Of a stretch of DNA of 6,488 bases, positions 1 to 5,948 are shown piece by piece. Source of the stretch: a bacterium. Lineage in GTDB: Bacteria > Acidobacteriota > Blastocatellia > Pyrinomonadales > Pyrinomonadaceae. The position numbers and the translations under genes were made by a program. The stretch spans positions 1 to 6,488 of the forward strand of contig JAQSDP010000106.1 in NCBI GenBank assembly GCA_029945985.1, read 5' to 3'. The notes under the pieces were generated by a model that searched no databases, had not been told where the DNA came from, and saw nothing but the letters and a program-made list of their open reading frames with translations. Within the stretch, counting starts at the first letter, position 1; each line of letters starts with the position of its first letter.

Positions 1-696
1 ACCGCGTACGAGCCTGTCTATGGTTCACCGTTGATGGTTAACTATATCTACTACGGAACTCCATACTATTCGCAGCCGGCTTACTACGGCTACGTTCCTC
101 AGTACGGGGCGACGTATTATGACCCGTATAGCTACGGATACGACAGCTATCCCACTTACGCGAGCTATTCGGGGTACGGCAACTACTACCAGACTTACTC
201 CAGCTATGGCAGCAATTATCCTAGCGACTCCGGCTATGAACCGACGTACTCGAGCTACAGCTCTTATGGCGAGAACTATGGCTATGGTAACGGGTATGAT
301 TACGACAACGGCTATGGATACAACAGCTCGTACGCTGGATTCATCGATGAGCTTCCGGTCGGCAACTTGGTTTCGCAGATCGCAAGCAATGGGTTTTTAA
401 GCCAGCTTCTAGGAAGCTTCGTCCAGCAGGGTTATGACCAGGGTTACGTCGATGCCCAGTATGCTCGCGAATATGGATATTCCGAGGAAGCTTACTACGA
501 TCCTTATGCATATCAGGATACGTCCTTTAGTACATATTCGCTGAACTGTGCCGAGAATCGAAGGATCTTTAGCAAGGGCTATGAAGCCGGTTACCGTGAT
601 GCGACGATGGCCCGGAGCGACGACTACTATCCTTATGAAGATAGTCAGCCCGATCTGGTGGGGCTCCTCATTGGTAACGTGCTAAGCGGTATCTAA
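1..696 (+). CDS. Tyrosine-rich low-complexity protein, 5' end outside window
   Basis: I do not recognise this protein. The frame is open to the left edge and the sequence before the first start codons (TTG at 31, ATG at 34) is already tyrosine-rich (TAYEPVYGSP), so the gene probably begins upstream. By my count 51 of the 231 visible residues are Tyr, 36 of them in the first 111, mixed with Gly, Ser, Asn, Asp and Pro. No charged enzyme core or regular repeat unit is visible there. The C-terminal half is more ordinary: a hydrophobic stretch (LVSQIASNGFLSQLLGSF), then two related motifs, GYDQGYVDA and GYEAGYRDA, about 55 residues apart, a lone Cys (LNCAENRR), and a hydrophobic end (DLVGLLIGNVLSGI). 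No membrane helix is clear. It ends in tandem stops TAA TAG followed by a terminator. A surface, matrix or self-assembling role is possible but is only inference from composition. Confidence 0.8.
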   Translation, partial: TAYEPVYGSPLMVNYIYYGTPYYSQPAYYGYVPQYGATYYDPYSYGYDSYPTYASYSGYGNYYQTYSSYGSNYPSDSGYEPTYSSYSSYGENYGYGNGYDYDNGYGYNSSYAGFIDELPVGNLVSQIASNGFLSQLLGSFVQQGYDQGYVDAQYAREYGYSEEAYYDPYAYQDTSFSTYSLNCAENRRIFSKGYEAGYRDATMARSDDYYPYEDSQPDLVGLLIGNVLSGI

Positions 697-721
697 TAGA
701 AGCTGAGTTATTTGGAAGCAG

Positions 722-756
722 AGCCGCCCGGGTTAATCCTCGGCGCGGCTTTTCTA
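722..756 (+). terminator. Intrinsic terminator after the Tyr-rich gene
   Basis: AGCCGC (722-727) pairs with GCGGCT (745-750), with partial extra pairing of the CCGGG and CCTCGG stretches inside, and the stem runs straight into TTTTCT. It lies 26 nt after the stop codon and before the next promoter candidate, as expected for a Rho-independent terminator that separates the Tyr-rich gene from the STAS gene. Confidence 0.7.
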
Positions 757-783
757 CTGATCGGGTGCAGGTACCGAAAGCTA

Positions 784-813
784 TTGTAATAAGGTGGGTA
801 ACGGGGTTATGAT
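784..813 (+). promoter_or_regulatory. Candidate sigma-70 type promoter for the STAS gene cluster
   Basis: TTGTAA (784-789; 4 of 6 to TTGACA) is followed after 18 nt by TATGAT (808-813; 5 of 6 to TATAAT). It lies just after the terminator and about 90 nt before the STAS start codon. Transcription would start near 820, giving a leader of about 80 nt that contains two small hairpins. This is based on consensus matching only. Confidence 0.45.
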
Positions 814-839
814 TACGCGTCCCGAGACCATACAAATCT

Positions 840-870
840 GCGGCTTACCGCCGCTTGGCCCGGCAGCCAA
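840..870 (+). other. Two adjacent small hairpins in the STAS leader
   Basis: GCGGC (840-844) and GCCGC (850-854) form a 5-bp stem with loop TTACC. Directly abutting it, TTGGC (855-859) and GCCAA (866-870) form a second 5-bp stem with a 6-nt loop. No T run follows, so this is not a terminator. It ends about 20 nt before the Shine-Dalgarno sequence. It does not match any riboswitch class I can recognise; it may only be a stabilising 5' structure. Confidence 0.4.
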
Positions 871-901
871 AACATGAGGCCATTTTAGTAAAGAGGAACA
901 A

Positions 902-1270
902 ATGAGCGAGCTAAATATTTCTAACCGACAGAGCGGCAACGTCACCATCGTAGACCTTGCCGGTAAGATCGCCCTCGGCGAGAGCAACCGAGATCTTCAC
1001 GAAGCGATTCGCGGTCTAACAGCCGACGGGCAGAAGAACATTCTCCTGAATCTCAAGAACGTGACCCTCATCGATTCTAGCGGGCTCGGAGAGCTCGTAG
1101 CTAGCTATGCCTCGGTCGAGCGCAGCGGCGGTGCGATGAAGCTTTCGAACCTTTCCGACCGTTTCATCGAGCTGATCACGATCACTAAGCTTTACACGGT
1201 GTTCGACATCTTCGATAACGAAGCCGAAGCACTCGAAAGCTTTGGTGCTGCCAGCGAAGCGGCAGCATAG
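902..1270 (+). CDS. STAS-domain anti-sigma factor antagonist (SpoIIAA/RsbV-like)
   Basis: A 122-aa single-domain STAS protein, the usual length for SpoIIAA/RsbV-type antagonists. The pattern is typical: an N-terminal beta strand (NVTIVDLAGKI, about 13-23), the helix LHEAIRGL, the strand KNILLNLKNVTLI, then the signature DSSGLG at 58-63. In this family a serine of this motif (Ser59 or Ser60 here) is phosphorylated by an HPr-like anti-sigma kinase; the unphosphorylated form binds the kinase and frees the sigma factor. The C-terminal LYTVFDIFDNEAEALESF segment is also typical, ending in an Ala-rich tail. The ATG is preceded by GAGGA (893-897) at 4-nt spacing. No partner kinase or sigma factor is next to it, so its target is unknown. 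It heads a co-directional run with the next two genes. Confidence 0.9.
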   Translation: MSELNISNRQSGNVTIVDLAGKIALGESNRDLHEAIRGLTADGQKNILLNLKNVTLIDSSGLGELVASYASVERSGGAMKLSNLSDRFIELITITKLYTVFDIFDNEAEALESFGAASEAAA

Positions 1271-1285
1271 CTACGCACGCGTCGT

Positions 1286-1993
1286 ATGAAGCAATGCCCG
1301 ACGTGTAGGACGACCTACACGGACGAAACACTCAGATACTGCCTTGCTGACGGAGGAGTCCTCGTCGAGGCTGGAATCGAGGCTGAGACGATCGCGCGTC
1401 AAGGCGTACGCATCGATGTTCAGCCGCCTTCCTACCCGACAATTCCTGTCGCTGGAGCCCGGCGGTCAACGAACGGCAGCCAAGTCATAAAGATCGTTGC
1501 TGCCGTTTTGATATTGGGCTTCCTCGGACTCCTTGGTTTGGGAGCCGCCGGAGCCCTCTTTTATTTCAATAGCGGCGGAACGACCGTTGCCGTTGCGTCA
1601 CCGACCCCAATACCATCACCGACTCCAGCACGTTCACCGTCCCCTTCTCCTACACCAGATGATGAACAACAACTTGAGGAGGAGATGGCAAAGCTCAAAA
1701 AACAGCTCGAGGATGCGTTGAACCCGTCGCCGACCAAAACACCGCCGGGATTTTCGAGTGACGATCCGCCGACCGCTCGCGTAAACTCGCCAGCCGACGG
1801 TTTCCTTGCACTTCGAAGTGAACCCGATACCGAAACAGGCGAACGCCTCGCGCAGATCCCTCACGGAGCCGTCGTCGCTCTGGAAAACTGTGAGAAGGAA
1901 AAGGTCAAGATCGGCAGCCGTACCGGCAGATGGTGCATGGTCACGTATCGAGGCCAAACCGGTTGGGTGTTCGATGCCTGGCTTCAATATTAA
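1286..1993 (+). CDS. Zinc-ribbon-like / single-TM / SH3-like domain protein
   Basis: A 235-aa protein with a modular layout. Residues 1-25 carry C4-x2-C7 and C19 followed by ADG, a short zinc-ribbon-like motif of a kind I associate with Acidobacteriota proteins. The second Cys pair of a classical ribbon is missing. Residues about 67-94 form one hydrophobic membrane helix (IVAAVLILGFLGLLGLGAAG). Next come a Ser/Pro/Thr linker with SPTP repeats (105-124), a short charged coiled-coil-like helix (127-146) and a C-terminal domain (about 163-235) resembling bacterial SH3 folds (RVNSPADGFLALRSEP...GWVFDAWLQY). The expected topology is cytoplasmic N-terminus and extracytoplasmic SH3-like domain, which in this family often binds cell-wall or peptide ligands. 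There is no Shine-Dalgarno sequence before the ATG, which sits 15 nt after the STAS stop, so coupling is likely. The specific function is unknown. Confidence 0.85.
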   Translation: MKQCPTCRTTYTDETLRYCLADGGVLVEAGIEAETIARQGVRIDVQPPSYPTIPVAGARRSTNGSQVIKIVAAVLILGFLGLLGLGAAGALFYFNSGGTTVAVASPTPIPSPTPARSPSPSPTPDDEQQLEEEMAKLKKQLEDALNPSPTKTPPGFSSDDPPTARVNSPADGFLALRSEPDTETGERLAQIPHGAVVALENCEKEKVKIGSRTGRWCMVTYRGQTGWVFDAWLQY

Positions 1994-1999
1994 TACATA

Positions 2000-2767
2000 A
2001 TGAATAAGTTACTGATCTGCCTCTTCCTGCTGCTGCCGGGAATTGCCGCCGCTCAAACACCGGCCGCAACTGCCACACCCACTTATGATGAACTCAAAGC
2101 TCGTATGGAGCGGTTCGAGGGCCGCTTGAAGGACTGGCCGGGTCTCGGACGCTACGCCGAGGCGAACAGCAAACTCGCTGCGCCCGCAAAAGGCGAGAAT
2201 CGCGTAGTGTTTTTGGGCGATTCGATCACCGATTCGTGGAAGATCGCCGAATATTTTCCCGGCAAGCCGTACATCAACCGCGGTATCGGGGGTCAGACCA
2301 CGCCGCAGATGCTGGTCCGTTTTCGCCCGGACGTGATCGATCTCAAGCCGAAAGTGGTCGTAATCCTCGCCGGAACGAACGACATCGCCGGAAACACGGG
2401 CGAGATGACGGTCGAAGCGATCGAGAACAACTACCGCTCGATGGCGGAACTCGCCAAGGCTCACGGTATTAAGGTTGTGTTTGCGTCGATACTGCCGATC
2501 AGCGATTACAACAAGAACGCTCAAGGCCAGCAGATCGTCCGCAGCATCCAGCGGCAGCCGAGCAAGATCCTTGCTCTCAACAAATGGCTAAAGGATTACT
2601 CGGCCGCGAACGGGCACGTATATCTCGATTATTTCTCAGCCACTGCGGACGACCAAGGCTTTCTGCGTGCCGATCTCGCCAACGACGGCCTTCATCCACA
2701 TGCCGACGGATATAAGCTAATGGCTCCGCTTGCACAGAAGGCGATCGATGCTGCTCTTCGCAAATGA
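2000..2767 (+). CDS. Secreted SGNH/GDSL-family hydrolase
   Basis: A 255-aa protein beginning with a signal peptide (MNKLLICLFLLLPGIAAA, likely cut after Ala18). All four SGNH blocks are visible: block I GDSIT at 73-77 with nucleophile Ser75; block II RGIGGQT at 94-100 supplying the oxyanion Gly; block III GTND at 125-128 with Asn127; and block V DGLHP at 229-233 with Asp229 and His232. The spacing and the NRGIGGQTT wording resemble the PAF-acetylhydrolase-like group of esterases and lipases. It would hydrolyse ester or acetyl groups, perhaps on carbohydrates or lipids, outside the cytoplasm; the substrate cannot be read from the sequence. The start lies 6 nt after the previous stop with no Shine-Dalgarno sequence, suggesting translational coupling. 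The stop TGA is followed at once by a strong hairpin. Confidence 0.92.
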   Translation: MNKLLICLFLLLPGIAAAQTPAATATPTYDELKARMERFEGRLKDWPGLGRYAEANSKLAAPAKGENRVVFLGDSITDSWKIAEYFPGKPYINRGIGGQTTPQMLVRFRPDVIDLKPKVVVILAGTNDIAGNTGEMTVEAIENNYRSMAELAKAHGIKVVFASILPISDYNKNAQGQQIVRSIQRQPSKILALNKWLKDYSAANGHVYLDYFSATADDQGFLRADLANDGLHPHADGYKLMAPLAQKAIDAALRK

Positions 2768-2771
2768 ATGA

Positions 2772-2796
2772 GAGCGTTCTGTTTGGCAGAACGCTC
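2772..2796. terminator. Perfect 10-bp hairpin between convergent genes
   Basis: GAGCGTTCTG (2772-2781) and CAGAACGCTC (2787-2796) are exact reverse complements around a TTTGG loop, starting 4 nt after the hydrolase stop codon. It lies between the plus-strand hydrolase and the minus-strand gene ending at 2850. No T run follows on the plus strand, and only a mildly T-rich stretch follows on the minus strand (TCATTCATTT), so it is an imperfect intrinsic terminator. It may act in both directions or protect the mRNA 3' end. See the finding on a possible SECIS reading. Confidence 0.5.
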
Positions 2797-2849
2797 CCGG
2801 TAGGTATTAATTGGATGGTATCTAGGACAGGATATGACAACAGGGGTTT

Positions 2850-3095
2850 TTAATAGTTCCCGAACCCTGCTGTCGGAGGATAATAAAAGCGTCCGGAACT
2901 TCGAAATGTCCGGGCATCGAAACCTTTGCGGGCTCCGCATTTCACGCAAGCTCGGTACGTAGTACTTTCGCTCGTCATGGGCCGCGTCAATCGCTTGTGA
3001 CGGCAACCGAAGATCTTTCCGAAAACGCCGATCTCTCGACCAGAAATTTCTTCAGCGTTACCAACAAACCCATTAGATTCCAATACTGCTTGCAT
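2850..3095 (-). CDS. Small CxH...CxxC putative zinc-binding protein
   Basis: An 81-aa minus-strand protein. Residues 31-33 read CRH and residues 50-53 read CVKC followed by GA, giving a C-x-H-x16-C-x2-C layout that looks like a treble-clef or zinc-ribbon site. Around it are conserved-looking blocks (KRLTRPMTSESTTYRACVKC, then GFDARTF and FYYPP). I recall similar short proteins in Acidobacteriota but cannot name a characterised member. The N-terminal 25 residues look less constrained. An in-frame TGA lies 9 nt upstream, so the ATG at 3095 is the first possible start; GGGAG 10 nt upstream or AAAGG 2 nt upstream could serve as ribosome binding site, neither ideal. It is convergent with the hydrolase and divergent from the nuclease. 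The product is probably a cytosolic binding or accessory protein, function unknown. Confidence 0.7.
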   Translation of the reverse strand: MQAVLESNGFVGNAEEISGREIGVFGKIFGCRHKRLTRPMTSESTTYRACVKCGARKGFDARTFRSSGRFYYPPTAGFGNY

Positions 3096-3129
3096 AACCT
3101 TTCAACTCCCCACATCCGAAAATGTGTGT

Positions 3130-3204
3130 CGTTCATTTAATAGAACGTTTTGAAGGGAAAGTTTTTGCACTCATTTTGATGAACGTTTCGGGCAAAAGTT
3201 TGCC
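3130..3204. promoter_or_regulatory. Repeat-rich AT-rich divergent intergenic region, possible operators
   Basis: The 198 nt between the divergent starts at 3095 and 3294 hold no gene but dense symmetry. CGTTCATTTAATAGAACG (3130-3147) is an 18-bp imperfect dyad (CGTTCnnTTAAnnGAACG). GAACGTTT recurs at 3143-3150 and 3181-3188, each followed by a G-rich then AAAGTTT stretch, so a unit of about 25 nt looks duplicated at 38-nt spacing. CGTTCAT (3130) and ATGAACG (3179) are inverted. GGCAAAAGTTTGCC (3191-3204) is a near-perfect palindrome. Together they could be regulator sites serving both flanking genes; no known operator class matches. Confidence 0.4.
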
Positions 3205-3237
3205 TTTTCGAAAATTTTTCCACCGTTGAGTGCCGTA

Positions 3238-3267
3238 TTTCCTCTTATCCAGTCATTTCGCTAGAAT
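3238..3267 (+). promoter_or_regulatory. Weak candidate promoter for the nuclease operon
   Basis: TAGAAT (3262-3267; 5 of 6 to TATAAT) lies 26 nt before the nuclease start codon. The best -35 at suitable distance is TTTCCT (3238-3243), only 3 of 6 to consensus with an 18-nt spacer. A weak core like this often needs an activator, which would suit the repeats just upstream, but that is inference. Confidence 0.3.
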
Positions 3268-3293
3268 CATCCCAACAGTTTCAGGAGATATAG

Positions 3294-4235
3294 ATGCCAA
3301 GATTGTTATTGATTGCGCTTTTCCTCACTTTTCTTTCACTCAATTCGTATTCCTGGGACGATGTAGGCCATAAAATTACCGGCTACATCGCTTGGCAGCG
3401 GATGAACCCAACGGCTCGGGAGAACGTGATCAAGCTACTCCGCTCAGCTCCTGAGGATTCGCATCTTTCTGCGTTCTATATGGGTTACGGGCCGCGATCG
3501 GAGGAGGCAAAGCGCTTTGAGTACTTCGTTTTCGTCCCGACCTGGGCCGATGTAGTTCGCGACCGCTCCTTCCCGGTTCGGTACGAAAAGTATCACAAGT
3601 CGAACTGGCATTATTCCGACACGTTCTGGCGGCAGGTTAATGGAAAGGTCGAATTGATCACCGACAAACAGCCGGGTGGACAAGGCGTGATACAGCTCGT
3701 CGCGGCCGACAAGGCAATGCGGGACGCGGCGGTGAAGCCGGCGGACAAGGCGATTGCGATCGCATGGTTTCTGCACCTCGGCGGCGATCTCCACCAGCCA
3801 CTCCATACATCCGGGCGCCACACGGACCGCGAACCAAACGGCGATCAGGGCGGCAACTTGTTTCTGCTGACGGCTGAAGGAACGAAACGCGAGGATCAGG
3901 TGAACCTTCACTGGTTCTGGGATTCGATCGTCGGCCGGAACGTACCATTCCTGCCCCTTGAGAACGAAACCGATTATATCCGCGGCATCGCCGAGTCGTA
4001 TATGGTTCGCTACCCGTTCGATTCGTCGAAAAGCGGTCTAATGCTTGGAGATTATCCCGGCTGGCAGAAGGAGAGTTTTGCGCTCGCGAACACCGACGTG
4101 TTCCGTGCGGACCTCGAACGGTTCAAAACCCCGACTGACGCCTATCGCCGCAACGCATATGCTGTTGCTGAGGAGCGGCTTGCGATGGCCGGCTATCGAA
4201 TGGGCGAGACGTTGAATGAGATCTTCGGCAAATGA
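3294..4235 (+). CDS. Secreted S1/P1-family zinc nuclease
   Basis: A 313-aa protein of the S1/P1 nuclease family, which cleaves single-stranded DNA or RNA and 3'-nucleotides with a three-zinc centre. A signal peptide (about residues 1-20, ending SYS) precedes Trp21, and in this family the mature N-terminal Trp itself binds zinc. All nine expected ligands are visible: Trp21, His26, Asp86, His106, His161, Asp165, His171, His206 and Asp210. The spacings of 161/165/171 and 206/210 match those of nuclease P1 (116/120/126 and 149/153). The family motifs HLGGDLHQPLH and NLHWFWD are intact. The ATG is preceded by AGGAG (3283-3287) at 6-nt spacing, the best ribosome binding site in the window. Its TGA overlaps the start of the M20 gene (ATGA). 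Its likely role is extracytoplasmic nucleic-acid breakdown for phosphate or nucleoside scavenging. Confidence 0.95.
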   Translation: MPRLLLIALFLTFLSLNSYSWDDVGHKITGYIAWQRMNPTARENVIKLLRSAPEDSHLSAFYMGYGPRSEEAKRFEYFVFVPTWADVVRDRSFPVRYEKYHKSNWHYSDTFWRQVNGKVELITDKQPGGQGVIQLVAADKAMRDAAVKPADKAIAIAWFLHLGGDLHQPLHTSGRHTDREPNGDQGGNLFLLTAEGTKREDQVNLHWFWDSIVGRNVPFLPLENETDYIRGIAESYMVRYPFDSSKSGLMLGDYPGWQKESFALANTDVFRADLERFKTPTDAYRRNAYAVAEERLAMAGYRMGETLNEIFGK

Positions 4236-5362
4236 CCCCACACGAAACGCTCGAATATTTCAAGAGCCGCGAAGGCGCGATGATCGACGCAATTCGCGAG
4301 ATCGTTGAAATAGAATCGCCTTCGTACGATGTCGAGCGCAGTAAAACGGTCGTGCTGTGGATCGAGAACGAGGCTCGGAAGATCGGCCTCGAGATCGAAC
4401 GCATCCCGGCGGAAGGCTACGGCGAGCACCTGATCATCCGAGCCTTTCCCGGCGAAGCTAAGCCTTACCTACTTTTAGGCCACAGCGACACCGTGCATCC
4501 GGTTGGGACCAAAGAACAAAATCCAACGCGGATCGAGGGCGACAAGTTGTACGGATGCGGCGTTTTCGATATGAAGTCGGGAATCGTTCTGATGCTCGAA
4601 GCGTTGCGGTATTTCCACGAGACGGCCACGCGCCCTGCCCGGCCCCTCACGATCTTCTTATCGTGCGATGAAGAAATCGGCAGCTATTCGGGGAGGCCGA
4701 TACTTGAGAAGCAGGCCTCACGCGCTGAGGCGTGCTTGGTGTTCGAGCCGTCCGCATACGGACGCGTAAAGACCGGTCGTAAGGGCACGGGGATGTATGT
4801 AGTTAAGGCTCACGGCGTTCCCGCGCACGCGGGCCTCGAACCCGAGAAGGGAGCCAGCGCGATCCTTGAACTCTCGCGGCAGATAGAACGTCTTGATACA
4901 TACAGCAAACTCGAGTCCGGCACGACCGTAAACGTATGCACAATGAGCGGCGGGACAACTTCGAACGTGATTCCGGAGCACGCTAAGTGTACGGTCGACG
5001 TTCGCTTCTCGTCGATGGACGAAGCTGCTCGGATAGACACTGCAATGAGGGCATTGCAGCCCTTTGACCAGCGCGTCTCAATTTCTGTAATTGGAGAGGT
5101 TAACCGTCCGCCGATGGAACGAACCGACGCGGTCGCCGCATTATATGAGAAAGCCCGACAGGTCGCCGCGTCGTTCGACTACGACCTCGGCGAAACCCAG
5201 GTCGGCGGTGCGTCCGACGGCAACTTCGTCGCCGCCCTCGGCGTCCCCGTCCTCGACGGCCTCGGCATCACCGGCAACGGCGCCCACACGCTCCACGAGC
5301 ATATTTTGGTGAGTGATACAGCGAACCGAGCGGCGTTAGTAACCCTACTTCTAAGAGGTTGA
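4232..5362 (+). CDS. M20-family metallopeptidase (glutamate carboxypeptidase-like)
   Basis: A 376-aa di-zinc M20 peptidase. Metal and catalytic residues are in their usual motifs: His84 in GHSDTVHPVG with Asp86, bridging Asp113 in GVFDMKSG, general base Glu147 and ligand Glu148 in SCDEEIGS, Glu172 in FEPS, and His352 in GNGAHTLHE. The dimerisation-domain motif HGVPAHAG (His199) is present. The wording is closest to carboxypeptidase G2-like members, which remove C-terminal Glu or similar residues, but ArgE/DapE-type deacylation cannot be excluded. No signal peptide is seen, so it is probably cytosolic. The ATG overlaps the nuclease stop as ATGA, implying translational coupling. The segment 5189-5300 uses almost only C-ending codons, then shifts to AT-richer codons near the end. 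Its TGA overlaps the next gene's ATG by one base. Confidence 0.93.
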   Translation: MTPHETLEYFKSREGAMIDAIREIVEIESPSYDVERSKTVVLWIENEARKIGLEIERIPAEGYGEHLIIRAFPGEAKPYLLLGHSDTVHPVGTKEQNPTRIEGDKLYGCGVFDMKSGIVLMLEALRYFHETATRPARPLTIFLSCDEEIGSYSGRPILEKQASRAEACLVFEPSAYGRVKTGRKGTGMYVVKAHGVPAHAGLEPEKGASAILELSRQIERLDTYSKLESGTTVNVCTMSGGTTSNVIPEHAKCTVDVRFSSMDEAARIDTAMRALQPFDQRVSISVIGEVNRPPMERTDAVAALYEKARQVAASFDYDLGETQVGGASDGNFVAALGVPVLDGLGITGNGAHTLHEHILVSDTANRAALVTLLLRG

Positions 5363-5931
5363 TGGACGAGAAAGTAGTAGACCTAAAGACGTTTTCCATT
5401 CGCTTCGCGGAGTCGACGGTTCGGCGGGTGACGAACACCCAGACTACTTATTTGGATCTGAATCTAGGTTTCGCCCAGGCCGAAACGGAGCTTTATCGGA
5501 TTCATTTCGATAATAAACAAGAATTTAACCTCGAACTAAAGGTGGTTGAATCCATCTGCGTCACAGAAAAGCATTGGTTGCTCTTGGAGTATGGTGACGA
5601 GATTGTAGACGTTCATCTGGATGGGTTCGTTGAAAATCAGGTTGCTTTCGAGGAAGATCTGAACAGCGCTTCAATGGAAACTTTCCTAGGTTGGCGAAGC
5701 CCTGAGCATTATCTGAATATGCCGCTAAGGAAATTTCTTGAAAAACCATACGGCCTGCTTATGACCGCGCCCGAATCATTTGCGAATCGAGTGATCAAAT
5801 TAGGGCCGACCTTTGGTGTTGACCTTTTTATCCGCAACGTCCGAAAGCCGAAAGGAGCTTTCAAGGTATTGTTGATGGACGACCTGTTTGTGGTCGCGAA
5901 AGAGTTCCGCATTGAGCCAGCGGCGACCTGA
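5362..5931 (+). CDS. Uncharacterised 189-aa protein coupled to the M20 peptidase
   Basis: I do not recognise this protein. The start ATG at 5362 overlaps the preceding TGA by one base (TGATG) and has AAGAGG at 5353-5358 with 3-nt spacing; a TTG at 5359 is possible but too close to that site. No signal peptide, membrane helix, Cys cluster or known catalytic motif is visible. The first two-thirds alternate short polar and hydrophobic stretches, suggesting beta strands (FSIRFAES, TTYLDLNLGF, ELYRIHF, FNLELKVVESICV, HWLLLEYGDEIVDVHLDGFV). The rest is mixed (ETFLGWRSPEHYLNMPLRKFLEKPYGLLM...GAFKVLLMDDLFVVAKEF). The single Cys is in ESICV. Codon use is more AT-rich than the neighbours, a possible sign of different origin. 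It ends 17 nt before the tRNA-Sec gene. Coupling suggests co-expression with the nuclease and peptidase. Confidence 0.8.
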   Translation: MDEKVVDLKTFSIRFAESTVRRVTNTQTTYLDLNLGFAQAETELYRIHFDNKQEFNLELKVVESICVTEKHWLLLEYGDEIVDVHLDGFVENQVAFEEDLNSASMETFLGWRSPEHYLNMPLRKFLEKPYGLLMTAPESFANRVIKLGPTFGVDLFIRNVRKPKGAFKVLLMDDLFVVAKEFRIEPAAT

Positions 5932-5939
5932 GAAATAAG
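5912..5939 (+). promoter_or_regulatory. Weak candidate promoter for tRNA-Sec
   Basis: TTGAGC (5912-5917; 4 of 6) and AATAAG (5934-5939; 4 of 6) are separated by 16 nt and overlap the end of the preceding coding region. A start near 5946 would put the tRNA 5' end only a few nucleotides in. Alternatively the tRNA is processed from the upstream operon transcript. Confidence 0.25.
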
Positions 5940-5948
5940 AAATTTCAA

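Noticed and set aside
119..400. Plus-strand open frame rich in Thr, Ala, Met and Arg inside the Tyr-rich gene
   Set aside because: It is a frame-shifted reading of the repetitive TAY/GGN codons and stops abruptly where the low-complexity section ends.
2577..3006. Two overlapping minus-strand open frames (2577-2840 and 2692-3006)
   Set aside because: They overlap the 3' end of the SGNH hydrolase or the small zinc-type gene in another frame, show no motif, and cross the hairpin between the convergent genes.
3130..3147. Considered as a LexA box or CIRCE element
   Set aside because: The arms CGTTC...GAACG have the opposite orientation to the Gram-positive LexA box (GAAC...GTTC), and the sequence does not match CIRCE (TTAGCACTC-N9-GAGTGCTAA).
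3191..3208. GGCAAAAGTTTGCC followed by TTTT as an intrinsic terminator
   Set aside because: The stem is AT-rich and at most 5-6 bp, and no plus-strand gene ends nearby (the last stop is at 2767); an operator-like palindrome is more plausible.
3444..3948. Long minus-strand open frames opposite the nuclease gene
   Set aside because: The plus-strand frame has all nine zinc ligands of S1/P1 nuclease in place; the antisense frames are Arg/Val-rich shadows of codon bias.
4232..5931. Selenocysteine readthrough of the TGA stops of the nuclease, M20 and 189-aa genes
   Set aside because: Each upstream protein already looks complete or gains only a short tail before another stop, and no stable hairpin lies just 3' of these TGA codons.
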